Assembly (NCBI RefSeq): GCF_050563535.1
Contig: NZ_JBNXUO010000012.1
Location: forward strand, 1 to 64,000
Origin: Falsiroseomonas sp050563535
GTDB taxonomy: Bacteria; Pseudomonadota; Alphaproteobacteria; Acetobacterales; Acetobacteraceae
DNA length: 64,000 bases
Direction of reading: 5' to 3'
Both the position numbers and the translations under genes were made by a program. The notes under the pieces are model-generated. The model was not told the origin of the DNA, did not search any database, and saw nothing but the letters and a program-made list of their open reading frames with translations. Shown here piece by piece: positions 1 to 8,647 of this stretch; the first letter of the stretch is position 1; the number at the start of each line of letters is the position of its first letter.

Positions 1-671
1 GGCGCGGCAACGACCTGCGGGCGGTGGCGGCGACGCTCGGCGGGCATCTCGGCCTCGCGGTGCTGGAGGGCAGCCTGGAGCCGGCGCTGACCGGCCCGGT
101 GCAGGCGGCGCTGCGCGAAAGGCTGCCGGTGCTGCCGCAGATCCCGCAGCGCCTGCCGGTGGATTGCGTCGCGTTGCGCGCCGATGCGGCGGATGGGCTG
201 GCGCGGGTCGGCACCCTGCTGCTGGATGCGCCCGCGGCGAAGGTCGCGGGCGGCGGCACGGTGAACCTGCGGGACGAGACGCTCGCACTGCGGCTGCAGC
301 ACGACATCCGCGCGGCCGGGCAGGCGCTGCGCGTCGCGGCCGACCTCGGCGGCACGCTGGCCGCGCCGCGCTATGGCGGGGTGGATATCGTGGGCGGGCT
401 GGAAGCGGCGCTGGGCGGGCTGGCCGGGCGCGTCGGCGGCGATGCCGGCGCGCTGCTCGGCGCGCTCGCGCAGGGGCGCCAGTCCCGGCTGGAGCCGTTG
501 CCGGAATGCGGCCCGGCCCTGGCCGCCGCGCGCGGCGGGCGGGAAGGGCGGGTGCCCGCCGCCCGCCCCGCCCCGGCGCAGGCCGCGCCCGCGCCGCAGG
601 CGCCGCAGCCCGCCATCCCCGGCCTTCCCGGTGCGGCTGGCGACCTGTTGCGGGGGCTGCTGCGCCGCTGA
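1..671 (+). CDS. AsmA family protein, C-terminal fragment
   Basis: The gene enters from upstream of the window and its reading frame is open from base 3 to the stop at 669-671, so about 222 residues are visible. The pattern of glycine-bounded short strands (for example GGGTVNLRDETLALRL) is what the AsmA C-terminal region looks like in envelope biogenesis proteins. The last 60 residues are a proline- and alanine-rich tail ending in LLRGLLRR. AsmA-like proteins sit in the inner membrane with a long periplasmic beta-rich domain and are thought to help lipid traffic to the outer membrane. The membrane anchor lies outside the window, so the family call rests on the tail alone. Confidence 0.6.
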   Translation, partial: RGNDLRAVAATLGGHLGLAVLEGSLEPALTGPVQAALRERLPVLPQIPQRLPVDCVALRADAADGLARVGTLLLDAPAAKVAGGGTVNLRDETLALRLQHDIRAAGQALRVAADLGGTLAAPRYGGVDIVGGLEAALGGLAGRVGGDAGALLGALAQGRQSRLEPLPECGPALAAARGGREGRVPAARPAPAQAAPAPQAPQPAIPGLPGAAGDLLRGLLRR

Positions 672-750
672 CCTTCCCGTGGGCCGCGCGCTCGGGTACC
701 ACCGGGGAGGGTTGGGGAGGTGTCGTCCCTGCCCGCCAGGGAGGACAGGC

Positions 751-1455
751 ATGGACCTGAACCGTGTGCTGGGTGCGCTGCTCGGCGGCGCGGCGCAGCC
801 GCCGCGGCGGCGGCGGCGGAACGCGACGCCCTCGCTGCTCGGCGGGCGCGGCGGCAATGCGGCGCTGGCCCGCGCGCTCGGCACCGTCGCGGGCGCGGCG
901 ATCGAGGCGATGATGCGCGGCGGCCAGGCAGCAACCCCCGCGCCTGCACCCGCGCCTGCCCCGGCCCCGCGCCCGGCCGGGCGGCCCTGGGGCGGCGACA
1001 TCCGTCCCGTTTCCACGCCCGCCCCTTCGCCCCGCACCCCGCAGGCCGGGGGCTCCCCCTGGTCCCGGCCCGCCGCGCCGCCGCCCGAACCCGAGGCCCC
1101 CGCCGCCGAGGAAGCCGAATCGCTGCTGCTGATGCGCGCCATGATCGCCGCCGCCAAGGCCGATGGCGCGGTGGACGCCGCCGAGCGCAAGGCCATCGCC
1201 GCCCAGCTCGACGCCGCGGGACTGAGCGCGGAGGAGCGCGACTTCGTGCTCGCCGATTTCGACCGGCCGATGACGCCCGAGTCCCTGGCCGCAGAGGCGA
1301 CCGACCCGATGCTGCGCGCCCGGCTCTACGCCGCCGCCTTCGCCGGCGCGGGCGAGGTGACGGAGGCCGAGCGCGCCTGGCTCGACCGCCTCGCGCGCGC
1401 GCTGAAGCTGGACAAGGCCGCCGCCGCCGCTATCGAGGAACGGCTTTCCGCATGA
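751..1455 (+). CDS. DUF533 / TerB-like protein (YebE type)
   Basis: The product is 234 residues. The N-terminal third holds an Arg-rich patch (residues 19-24) and a Gly/Ala-rich stretch, followed by a Pro/Ala linker. The C-terminal 110 residues match DUF533: two helical TerB-like repeats with acidic loops (KADGAVDAAERKAI and GAGEVTEAERAWL). The ATG at 751 follows a GGGAGG-like ribosome site at about 739-745. Its TGA overlaps the ATG of the next gene (ATGA at 1452-1455), so the two are translationally coupled. TerB-like domains bind metal or sit near membranes in stress systems; the exact role here is unknown. Confidence 0.75.
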   Translation: MDLNRVLGALLGGAAQPPRRRRRNATPSLLGGRGGNAALARALGTVAGAAIEAMMRGGQAATPAPAPAPAPAPRPAGRPWGGDIRPVSTPAPSPRTPQAGGSPWSRPAAPPPEPEAPAAEEAESLLLMRAMIAAAKADGAVDAAERKAIAAQLDAAGLSAEERDFVLADFDRPMTPESLAAEATDPMLRARLYAAAFAGAGEVTEAERAWLDRLARALKLDKAAAAAIEERLSA

Positions 1456-2687
1456 CCGACGACCTCACCCCCGACCAGGCCCGCCTGCGCGACCGCGCGC
1501 GGGAGATGGCGCAGGACGCCGCCGCCGGCGCCGCGGCGACCGACCGCAGCGGCGAATACCCCTGGCCGATGGTCCGCCGCATGGCGGAAGCCGGCTTCAC
1601 CGGCCTGACCATCCCGCGCGAGTGGGGCGGGCCGGGCGGGTCCGTGATGGACGCCGTGCTGGTGGTCGAGGAATTCTCGAAGGCTTGCGCCGTCTGCGGC
1701 CGCATCGCGGTGGAGGCCAACATGGGCGCGGTCGGCGCCGTGATGGCCTATGGGACGGAGGCGCAGAAGCGCCTGGCGGCCGGGCTCGTCCTCGCCGGTG
1801 ACAAGCCCGCCATCTGCATCACCGAGCCCGAGGCCGGGTCCGCCGCGACCGAGATGACGACGACCGCCGAACGCCGCGGCGGCGACTGGGTGATCAACGG
1901 CCGCAAGACCTGGATCACCGGCGGCGGCGTGTCCCGCCTGCACCTGATCTTCGCCCGCGTGGTGGAGGACGGCGCCTTCCGCGGCATCGGCGGCTTCCTG
2001 GTGGTGCGCGGCGGGGAAGGGGACCCGCCCGGCCTGGTGGTCGCCCGCCGCATCCCCTCGCTCGGCCTCTGCGGGATGCCGGAGGCGGAGCTGGAATTCC
2101 ACGACCTGGTGGTGCCGGATGCGATGGTGCTGCGCGCGCCCGGCGGCTGGGGGCGCGGCTTCGCGCGGCTGATCGATGCCTATAACGGCCAGCGCGTCGG
2201 CGCGGCGACCGTCGCGCTCGGCCTCGCGGCCGGGGCGCTGGACCACGCCCTCGCCCGCGCCGGAACGCGCCGCCAGTTCGGCCGGCCCATCGCGGAATTC
2301 CAGGGCCTCGGCTGGATGCTCGCCGACATGTCGATCGAGGTGGAGGCCGCCCGCGCCCTGGTCCGCCGCGCGGCCCGCAGCGCCGGCCCGGCCGGCTTCC
2401 CGGACCGCCTGGCTGCCGCCCAGGCCAAGGTCTTCGCCTCCGAGATGGCGATCCGCGTCACCAACGGCGCCCTGCAGGTCTGGGGCGCCGCGGGCTATTC
2501 GCGGGACAACCCGATGGAGCGCTACCTGCGGGATGCGCGGATGTTCGCCATCGCCGGCGGCACCGCGCAGGTGCTGCGGACGCAGGTGGCGGAGCAGATC
2601 CTGGGCCGCAAGCTGCCCCAGACCCGCGACGGCTGGCTGAAGCTGATCGCGGAGGAGGGGGCGGCGGGAAAAATCGCGGCGGAGTAG
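1452..2687 (+). CDS. Acyl-CoA dehydrogenase-fold flavoprotein without the usual catalytic glutamate
   Basis: The 411-residue protein has the full acyl-CoA dehydrogenase layout: N-terminal helices, the FAD-binding stretch CITEPEAGS (residues 122-130), the strand domain with WITGG, and the C-terminal four-helix bundle. The base usually found just before the late GT motif is Gly369 here (AGGTAQ), and the alternative base position used by isovaleryl-CoA dehydrogenase is Gln247 (YNGQRVG). With neither glutamate present, classical alpha-proton abstraction is doubtful. The Gln at this site plus Arg84 resembles what I recall for 3-sulfinopropanoyl-CoA desulfinase (Acd), which uses this fold without oxidising its substrate. 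The fold is certain; the reaction is not. It is coupled to the DUF533 gene. Confidence 0.85.
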   Translation: MTDDLTPDQARLRDRAREMAQDAAAGAAATDRSGEYPWPMVRRMAEAGFTGLTIPREWGGPGGSVMDAVLVVEEFSKACAVCGRIAVEANMGAVGAVMAYGTEAQKRLAAGLVLAGDKPAICITEPEAGSAATEMTTTAERRGGDWVINGRKTWITGGGVSRLHLIFARVVEDGAFRGIGGFLVVRGGEGDPPGLVVARRIPSLGLCGMPEAELEFHDLVVPDAMVLRAPGGWGRGFARLIDAYNGQRVGAATVALGLAAGALDHALARAGTRRQFGRPIAEFQGLGWMLADMSIEVEAARALVRRAARSAGPAGFPDRLAAAQAKVFASEMAIRVTNGALQVWGAAGYSRDNPMERYLRDARMFAIAGGTAQVLRTQVAEQILGRKLPQTRDGWLKLIAEEGAAGKIAAE

Positions 2688-2782
2688 GTCAGGGACTCTG
2701 CCACAGCGGCGGAACGCGCTATAGGGTCCGGACCAGTCACGCAAGAACCCGCGAACCCGGCAGCAAAGGCAGAGGCGGCGCC

Positions 2783-3868
2783 ATGAGCAACGGCCCCTTC
2801 CCCGTCACCCGCACCACCGCGCCCAAGGCGAAGCCGTCGGACGACAGCCTCGCCTTCGGCAAGGTCCTGACGGACCACATGTTCCTGATGAACTACGACG
2901 AGGGGAAGGGCTGGCATTCCCCGCGGATCGAGCCCTATGGCCCGCTCTCCCTCGACCCGGCGACGAGCGTGCTGCACTACGGTCAGGCGATCTTCGACGG
3001 GCTGAAGGCCTTCCGCGGCGCCGATGGCCGGGTGCGGCTGTTCCGCGCCGGTCGCCACGCCGAACGGCTGAACCGCTCCGCGCGGATCATGTGCATGCCG
3101 GAGATGCCGGTGGACATCGTGCGGCGGAGCTTCGACGCCCTGGTCGGCGTCGACCATGACTGGGTGCCGCGCAAGCCCGGCACCTCGCTCTACCTCCGCC
3201 CGACTGTGATCGCGACGGATGTGATGCTCGGCGTCCATCCGGCGCACAGCTACCTGTATTTCCTCATCCTCTCGCCGGTCGGCAGCTACTACAAGGAAGG
3301 CGTGAAGCCGGTGCGGATCCTCGCCTCGGACCGGCATGTGCGCGCCGTGAAGGGCGGCACGGGGGAGGCGAAGACGGCGGCGAACTACGCGGCCAGCCTC
3401 GCCGGCCAGCAGGACGCCGCGGCGGCGGGCTACACGCAGGTGCTCTACCTCGACGCGGTGGAGCGGAAATACCTGGACGAGGTCGGCACGATGAACATCA
3501 TGGTCCGCATCGGCGACGAGGTGATCACCCCCCCGCTCGCCGGCACCATCCTCGATGGCGTGACGCGCAACTCCGTCCTCCAGCTCCTGCGCGACTGGGG
3601 GCTGACGGTGACCGAGCGCCCGGTCTCGATCGACGAGGTGATGGCCGCCGGCGCCGCCGGCACCCTGCGGGAGATGTGGGGCACGGGCACGGCCGCCGTC
3701 GTGTCCCCGGTGGGCACGCTCGGCTACAAGGGCCGGGACCTGGTGATCAACGGCGGCGAGACGGGCGAGCTGACCAGCCGGCTCTACGACGCCATCGTCG
3801 GCATCCAGTACGGCCGCACCAACGACGCGCATGGCTGGACCACCGAGGTTCCGCCCGCCGCCGGTTGA
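2783..3868 (+). CDS. ilvE: Branched-chain amino acid aminotransferase
   Basis: A class IV PLP-dependent aminotransferase of 361 residues that interconverts leucine, isoleucine and valine with their 2-oxo acids, using 2-oxoglutarate as amino acceptor. The PLP lysine is Lys197 in GEAKTAANYA. Other family signatures are LHYGQAIFDGLKAF (residues 64-77), YLRPTVIATD and the late LREMWGTGTAAVVSPVG. The length fits the longer IlvE form (BCAT group II). It is separated by 95 bp from the upstream gene and by 49 bp from rpmJ. The upstream gap holds a GCTATAGGG stretch (about 2717-2725) that may be a -10 element, but this is weak. Confidence 0.95.
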   Translation: MSNGPFPVTRTTAPKAKPSDDSLAFGKVLTDHMFLMNYDEGKGWHSPRIEPYGPLSLDPATSVLHYGQAIFDGLKAFRGADGRVRLFRAGRHAERLNRSARIMCMPEMPVDIVRRSFDALVGVDHDWVPRKPGTSLYLRPTVIATDVMLGVHPAHSYLYFLILSPVGSYYKEGVKPVRILASDRHVRAVKGGTGEAKTAANYAASLAGQQDAAAAGYTQVLYLDAVERKYLDEVGTMNIMVRIGDEVITPPLAGTILDGVTRNSVLQLLRDWGLTVTERPVSIDEVMAAGAAGTLREMWGTGTAAVVSPVGTLGYKGRDLVINGGETGELTSRLYDAIVGIQYGRTNDAHGWTTEVPPAAG

Positions 3869-3917
3869 CATCACCCCGCCCCGCCGCTATCCGGCGCGGC
3901 CTCACAGGACCACGACG

Positions 3918-4043
3918 ATGAAGATCCGCAACTCGCTGAAGACCGCGAAGACCCGCGACAAGAACTGCTTCCTGGTTCGCCGCCGCGGCCGCGTCTACGT
4001 GCTGAACAAGAAGAACCCCCGGCTGAAGGCCCGCCAGGGCTGA
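3918..4043 (+). CDS. rpmJ: 50S ribosomal protein L36, single-cysteine form
   Basis: A 41-residue basic protein matching L36 along its whole length (MKIRNSLKTAKTRDKNC at the start, NPRLKARQG at the end). Only one cysteine is present, so the zinc ribbon of the classical L36 is absent; this is the C-minus form (YkgO type in E. coli), which is usual in many alphaproteobacteria. ATG 3918 is the start because it gives the family N-terminus; a longer in-frame start at 3831 would lie inside ilvE. Two GC-rich hairpins follow directly. Confidence 0.95.
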   Translation: MKIRNSLKTAKTRDKNCFLVRRRGRVYVLNKKNPRLKARQG

Positions 4044-4051
4044 AGCCGGCC

Positions 4052-4116
4052 GGCCGGGCGCGCCCGGCCCTTCGATCGGATGCAGGGGCCGCGCCGGGTC
4101 GTCCGGCGCGGCCCTT
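4052..4116 (+). terminator. Tandem hairpins after rpmJ
   Basis: The first element is a perfect palindrome at 4052-4069 (GGCCGGGCG then CGCCCGGCC) followed by CTTCG. The second is a perfect 12-bp stem, 4086-4097 with 4103-4114, loop GTCGT, followed by TTCGTC. Neither has a true T-run, as is usual in very GC-rich genomes. Their position between rpmJ and the glcD leader suits transcription termination. Confidence 0.6.
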
Positions 4117-4215
4117 CGTCATGCGCGGGCCTCGGCGCGGCAGCCGCGCCCGGTGCCGGACCGTCTTGCCCGTCCCGGGGCCACGGACCATCTTCCCGCT
4201 GCCCCGGGAGGTTCC

Positions 4216-5646
4216 ATGATCGCGCTGCCCCCACCCAATGCCGAGATCGTCGCCCGCCGGGAGGAGATCGTGGCCGCGCTGCGCGCCATCGTCCCCGGCG
4301 AGGGCACGATCAGCGAGGCGCTCCGCCTCAAGCCCTACGAGACGGACGGCCTGTCGGCCTATCGCCAGGTGCCGCTCGCGGTGGTGCTGCCGCAGACGAC
4401 GGAGCAGGTGGCGGCGGTGATGCGCCACTGCCACGCCAATGGCATCCGCGTGGTGCCGCGCGGCGCGGGCACCAGCCTGTCGGGCGGGGCGCTGCCGCTG
4501 GCCGATGCGGTGGTGATCGGGCTGATGCGGATGAACCGCATCCTCGAGATCGACTTCGACGACCGGCTCGCGGTGGTGGAGGCGGGGGTCACCAATCTCG
4601 GCATCACCAGGGCGGTGGAGCATGAGGGGTTCTTCTACGCGCCCGACCCGTCGAGCCAGCTCGCCTGCATGATCGGCGGCAATGTCGGCATGAATTCGGG
4701 CGGGGCGCATTGCCTGAAATACGGCGTCACCGCGAACAACCTGCTCGGCCTGAAGATGGTGACGCCGACGGGCGAGATCGTGGAGATCGGCGGCGACCAC
4801 CTCGATTCCGCGGGCTATGACTGGCTCGGCCTGGTGACCGGCAGCGAGGGGATGCTCGGCATCGTCACGGAGGTCACGGTCCGCATCCTGCGCGGGCCCG
4901 AGGGCGCGCGCGCCATGCTCGCCGCCTTCCGCGGCACCGAGGTCGCGGGCGCGGCGGTGGATGCCATCATCGGGTCGGGCATCATCCCCGTCGCCCTGGA
5001 ATTCATGGACCGGCCCTGCATCCATGCCTGCGAGGCCTTCGCCCATGCTGGCTACCCGCTGGATGCGGAAGCCATGCTCATCATCGAGGTGGAGGGCAGC
5101 GAGCGGGAGCAGGATGAGCTGCTGGACCGCATCCACGCGATCTGCGCCCGATTCGACCCGATCAGTCTGCGGGTGGCCCAGACGGCGGAGGAGAGCATCG
5201 CCATCTGGAAGGGCCGCAAGGGCGCCTTCGGCGCGGTCGGCCGCATCAGCCCCGACTACCTCTGCATGGACGGCACCATCCCGACCGGGGAACTGCCGCA
5301 TGTGCTGAAGCGGATCGGAGAGATGAGCGCGCAATACGGCCTCGGCGTCGCCAACGTGTTCCATGCGGGCGACGGCAACCTGCACCCGCTGATCATGTTC
5401 GACGCCAACGACGCCGAGAGCTTCCGCAAGGCCGAGGCCTTCGGGGCCGAGATCCTGAAGCTCTGCGTCGAGGTCGGCGGCTGCCTGACCGGGGAGCACG
5501 GCGTGGGCGTGGAGAAGCGCGACCTGATGCCCTACCAGTTCCGGCCGCATGAGCTGGACCAGCAGCGCCGCATCAAGTCCGCCTTCGACCCGGCCTGGCT
5601 GCTGAACCCGCACAAGGTCTTCCCCCTGTCGCCCGCGCTGTCCTGA
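4216..5646 (+). CDS. glcD: Glycolate oxidase, FAD-binding subunit GlcD
   Basis: The 476-residue protein is the catalytic flavin subunit of the GlcDEF glycolate dehydrogenase, which oxidises glycolate to glyoxylate. The FAD_binding_4 domain shows PRGAGTSLSGGA (residues 81-92), YAPDPSS (141-147) and IGGNVGMNSGG. The C-terminal FAD-oxidase domain shows NVFHAGDGNLHP (380-391) and GGCLTGEHGVG (about 421-431). ATG 4216 is preferred over an upstream in-frame start at 4153 because GGGAGG sits 5 bases before it. The stop TGA overlaps the ATG of glcE by one base. D-lactate dehydrogenases share the family, but the glcE and glcF neighbours favour glycolate. Confidence 0.92.
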   Translation: MIALPPPNAEIVARREEIVAALRAIVPGEGTISEALRLKPYETDGLSAYRQVPLAVVLPQTTEQVAAVMRHCHANGIRVVPRGAGTSLSGGALPLADAVVIGLMRMNRILEIDFDDRLAVVEAGVTNLGITRAVEHEGFFYAPDPSSQLACMIGGNVGMNSGGAHCLKYGVTANNLLGLKMVTPTGEIVEIGGDHLDSAGYDWLGLVTGSEGMLGIVTEVTVRILRGPEGARAMLAAFRGTEVAGAAVDAIIGSGIIPVALEFMDRPCIHACEAFAHAGYPLDAEAMLIIEVEGSEREQDELLDRIHAICARFDPISLRVAQTAEESIAIWKGRKGAFGAVGRISPDYLCMDGTIPTGELPHVLKRIGEMSAQYGLGVANVFHAGDGNLHPLIMFDANDAESFRKAEAFGAEILKLCVEVGGCLTGEHGVGVEKRDLMPYQFRPHELDQQRRIKSAFDPAWLLNPHKVFPLSPALS

Positions 5647-6830
5647 TGCTGTTCGCCCCGCTGGACGAAGCCGAACTCGCCGCCGCCGTCGCCGCCGCCA
5701 CGGCGGCGCGGGAACCGCTGGCGATCGAGGGCAACGGGTCGAAGCGCGCCCTGCTGCGCCCCGTGCAGGCGGCGCGCACGCTGTCCACCCGCAACCTCGC
5801 CGGCATCACGCTGTACCGGCCGACGGAGCTGGTGATCTCCGCCCGCGCCGGCACGCCGCTGCCGGAGATCGAGGCCGCGGTGGCGGAGCGGGGCCAGATG
5901 ATCGCGCCCGAACCGCCCGACACGCGCGCGCTGTTCGGCACGGACCGGCCCGCCACGCTTGGCGGCGTGGTCGCGGCCAACCTCTCCGGCCCGCGGCGCA
6001 TCACGGCGGGGGCGATCCGCGACCACCTCCTCGGCATCCGCTTCGTCAACGGCGCTGGGGAAGTGGTGCGCAGCGGCGGGCGGGTGCTGAAGAACGTCAC
6101 CGGGCTCGATCTCTGCAAGCTCCTCGCCGGCAGCCACGGCACGCTCGGCGTCATCACCGAGGTGACGCTGAAGGTGCTGCCGCGGCCCGAGGCGCAGGCG
6201 ACGCTGGCGGTGCGGGTCGCCGACCTTGCCGCGGGCGTGCGGGCGCTCAGCGCCGGGCTGTGCAGCCCCTTCGGCGTCACCGGCGCGGCGCTGCTGCCGG
6301 ATGGCGGCGCGGGGCTGGCGGGGCCGGTCGCGCTGCTGCGGCTCGAGGAGTTCCGCGCCTCCGTCGATTATCGCGGCGGGCGCCTGCGGGAGGATCTGGC
6401 CCCCTTCGGCGAGGTGTCGCTGGTGGCCGACGACGCCTCGGCCGCGCTGTGGCGCGCGGTGCGGGATGCCGAGCCGCTGCGGGCGGCGGAGGGCGATGCG
6501 GTGTGGCGCGTCTCCGTCCGGCCGAGCGCGGGGCCGCGCGTGGCGGCGGCGCTGGTGGCCGCCTTCGGCGCGCGGGTGATGCTGGACTGGGGCGGCGGTC
6601 TGGTCTGGGTGGCCGGCCCGGCGACTGAGGCCGCCCATGCGGAGGTGATGCGCGCGGCCGCGGCGGCGCGGGGCAGCTTCACCCTGTTCCGTGCGCCGGA
6701 GCCGCTGCGCGCCATGGTCGCGGTGGTGCCGGAGGAAGCGCCCGCGCTGGCCGGCATCGCGGCGCGGGTGAAGGCGGCGCTGGACCCCGAAGGGGTGTTC
6801 AACCCCGGCAGGATGCGCGCGGGCGTCTGA
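5646..6830 (+). CDS. glcE: Glycolate oxidase, FAD-binding subunit GlcE
   Basis: A 394-residue, shorter flavoprotein of the same fold as GlcD. It has an FAD-binding half (PLAIEGNGSKR near residue 20, TLGGVVAANLSGPRR near 105, GRVLKNVTGLDLCKLLAGS near 143) and a divergent C-terminal half ending in ALDPEGVFNPGR. It is the second flavin subunit of the glycolate-oxidising complex. It starts on the A of the glcD stop codon, so expression is coupled. A strong hairpin follows the stop, and the expected third gene glcF comes only after 460 bp. Confidence 0.93.
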   Translation: MLFAPLDEAELAAAVAAATAAREPLAIEGNGSKRALLRPVQAARTLSTRNLAGITLYRPTELVISARAGTPLPEIEAAVAERGQMIAPEPPDTRALFGTDRPATLGGVVAANLSGPRRITAGAIRDHLLGIRFVNGAGEVVRSGGRVLKNVTGLDLCKLLAGSHGTLGVITEVTLKVLPRPEAQATLAVRVADLAAGVRALSAGLCSPFGVTGAALLPDGGAGLAGPVALLRLEEFRASVDYRGGRLREDLAPFGEVSLVADDASAALWRAVRDAEPLRAAEGDAVWRVSVRPSAGPRVAAALVAAFGARVMLDWGGGLVWVAGPATEAAHAEVMRAAAAARGSFTLFRAPEPLRAMVAVVPEEAPALAGIAARVKAALDPEGVFNPGRMRAGV

Positions 6831-6839
6831 CCGGATGGC

Positions 6840-6869
6840 CCGGCCCGGGGCATCGCTGCCCCGGGCCGG
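6840..6869 (+). terminator. 13-bp perfect hairpin after glcE
   Basis: Bases 6840-6852 pair perfectly with 6857-6869 around a TCGC loop. There is no T-run. The hairpin sits 10 bp after the glcE stop and about 43 bp from the stop of the small minus-strand gene, so it could act in either direction. It would separate glcDE from glcF unless read-through occurs. Confidence 0.5.
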
Positions 6870-6911
6870 TGCCATGTCCCGTCGCGCGGGCGGCGCGACG
6901 GGGTAACCGGA

Positions 6912-7094
6912 TCAGGCCTGCCGGCGTTCGGCCTGGCGGCGGTCGGCGCCGCGCCGTTCCGCCGGATTCGGCGCGGCCCGGACGCGCAGCAGCGCCATCT
7001 GCCGCGCATGTTCCCGTTCGCCGATCCAGGCGCGGTGGCGCGTCAGGGCTTCGGCGGAACCCCGCGGCGGGGTCGGGGAGGTGTCGATCCGCAT
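6912..7094 (-). CDS. Small Arg-rich protein, unknown
   Basis: A possible 60-residue protein starting at ATG 7094 on the minus strand, with AAAGG about 10 bases upstream. It begins MRIDTSPTPPRGS and ends in the repetitive basic tail ERRGADRRQAERRQA. A longer in-frame start at 7268 exists but has no better support. No known domain is recognised. It lies antisense inside the gap between glcE and glcF. The rest of this gap (7095-7291) holds the leader of glcF and no other gene that I can see. In DNA this GC-rich, open frames arise by chance, so this gene is tentative. Confidence 0.4.
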   Translation of the reverse strand: MRIDTSPTPPRGSAEALTRHRAWIGEREHARQMALLRVRAAPNPAERRGADRRQAERRQA

Positions 7095-7291
7095 CTTGCA
7101 GCACCTTTCTTGATCCGTGGTGAACGCGAAGGGGGAAATCCCGGCCCCGTCCCGCAGCCGGCATCGCAACCTGCAAGGCCGTTGGGCGGGCGGTGGCGGG
7201 TTTGCAACGAGCGTGCCGCTGCGGACCGGCCCGCGCCGCGGCTTCCCCCGGCGCCACGGAAGGGCCATCTATGCCCGGCAGGGAGCCCCAG

Positions 7292-8620
7292 ATGCAGACC
7301 AGCTTCACCGACGCGCAGCTCCGCGACCCCGATACGGCGGAGAGCAACAGGATCCTGCGGACATGCGTCCATTGCGGCATGTGCACCGCCACCTGCCCCA
7401 CCTTCGTCCTGCTCGGGGACGAGTTGGACAGCCCGCGCGGGCGCATCTACCTCATCAAGGACATGCTGGAGAACGACCGCCCGGCGACGGAGGAGGTGGT
7501 GAAGCATGTGGACCGCTGCCTCTCCTGCCTGTCCTGCATGACCACCTGCCCCTCGGGCGTCCACTACATGCACCTGGTGGACCATGCCCGCCGCCACATC
7601 GAGGAGACCTACGACCGGCCGAGGTCGGAACGTGCGCTGCGCCGCCTGCTGTCCACCCTGCTGCCCTATCCCCGGCGGCTGCGCCTGGCGCTGGCGGGCG
7701 GCAGGCTGGCGCGGCCCTTCGCGCGGCTGATCCCGGGCGGGTCGGTCACGGCGCAGCGCCTGCGCGCCATGCTGAAGCTGGCGCCGCGGTCCGTCCCCCG
7801 GCCGAGCCCGGTGGAAAGGCCCGGCCTGCACCGCGCCGAGGGCACGCGCCGCGGCCGCGTCGCGCTGCTGACGGGCTGCGCGCAGCAGGTGCTCGCGCCC
7901 TCCATCAACGAGGCGACGGTGCGGCTGCTGACGCGCATGGGCCTCGATGTCGTGGTGACGAAGGACCAGGGCTGCTGCGGCGCGCTCGACCACCACATGG
8001 GCCACCACGACCCGGCGATGCGGCTGGCCCGCGCCAATGTCGCCGCCTGGTCGGAGGAGATGGCGGGCGAGGGGCTGGACGCCATCGTCGTCAACACCTC
8101 GGGCTGCGGCACGACGGTGAAGGACTATGGCCACATGTTCCGCACCGAGCCCGGGGACTGGCCGGAGCGCGCCGCGAAGGTCGGCGCCCTCGCGATGGAT
8201 GTCAGCGAGGTGCTGCAGAAGTTCGGCTATGCGCCGACGCGCCCCGCGCCGGGGCTGACGGTGGCCTACCACGCCGCCTGCTCGCTCCAGCACGGGCAGC
8301 GGGTCACCGCGGCGCCGAAGGACCTGCTGAAGCGCGCGGGCTTCGCCGTGAAGGAACCGTCGGAAGGCCATCTCTGCTGCGGCTCCGCCGGCACCTACAA
8401 CCTGCTCCAGCCGGAGATCGCGGGGCAGCTCCGCGACCGCAAGCTCGGCAATCTCGGCCGCACGCGGGCGGACCTGATCGCGGCGGGCAATATCGGCTGC
8501 CTGACGCAGCTGTCGGGCGGCGCGATGCCCACGGTCCACACGGTGGAGCTGCTGGACTGGATGGCGGGCGGGCCGGAGCCGCCGCAGGTTGCCGGGGCGC
8601 GCCGGGCGCAGGCGGCGTAG
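7292..8620 (+). CDS. glcF: Glycolate oxidase, iron-sulfur subunit GlcF
   Basis: The 442-residue protein has two N-terminal 4Fe-4S ferredoxin motifs, Cys25/28/31/35 (CVHCGMCTATCP) and Cys76/79/82/86 (CLSCLSCMTTCP). Two CCG-type cysteine-rich domains follow (GCCGALDHH and CCGSAGTYN). GlcF passes electrons from the GlcDE flavins to the quinone pool. ATG 7292 is chosen because MQTSFTDAQL matches the N-terminus of E. coli GlcF (MQTQLTEEMR, from memory) and AGGGAG lies 6-11 bases upstream; ATG 7271 would add seven residues. It is 460 bp from glcE rather than adjacent. Confidence 0.95.
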   Translation: MQTSFTDAQLRDPDTAESNRILRTCVHCGMCTATCPTFVLLGDELDSPRGRIYLIKDMLENDRPATEEVVKHVDRCLSCLSCMTTCPSGVHYMHLVDHARRHIEETYDRPRSERALRRLLSTLLPYPRRLRLALAGGRLARPFARLIPGGSVTAQRLRAMLKLAPRSVPRPSPVERPGLHRAEGTRRGRVALLTGCAQQVLAPSINEATVRLLTRMGLDVVVTKDQGCCGALDHHMGHHDPAMRLARANVAAWSEEMAGEGLDAIVVNTSGCGTTVKDYGHMFRTEPGDWPERAAKVGALAMDVSEVLQKFGYAPTRPAPGLTVAYHAACSLQHGQRVTAAPKDLLKRAGFAVKEPSEGHLCCGSAGTYNLLQPEIAGQLRDRKLGNLGRTRADLIAAGNIGCLTQLSGGAMPTVHTVELLDWMAGGPEPPQVAGARRAQAA

Positions 8621-8647
8621 CCCGCCGGCCCCCGCGCCACCCGGCCT

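Noticed and set aside
1326..2744. Long minus-strand open frame opposite the acyl-CoA dehydrogenase
   Set aside because: It is a shadow of the plus-strand gene in very GC-rich DNA; its translation has no family features and the plus frame is a clear enzyme.
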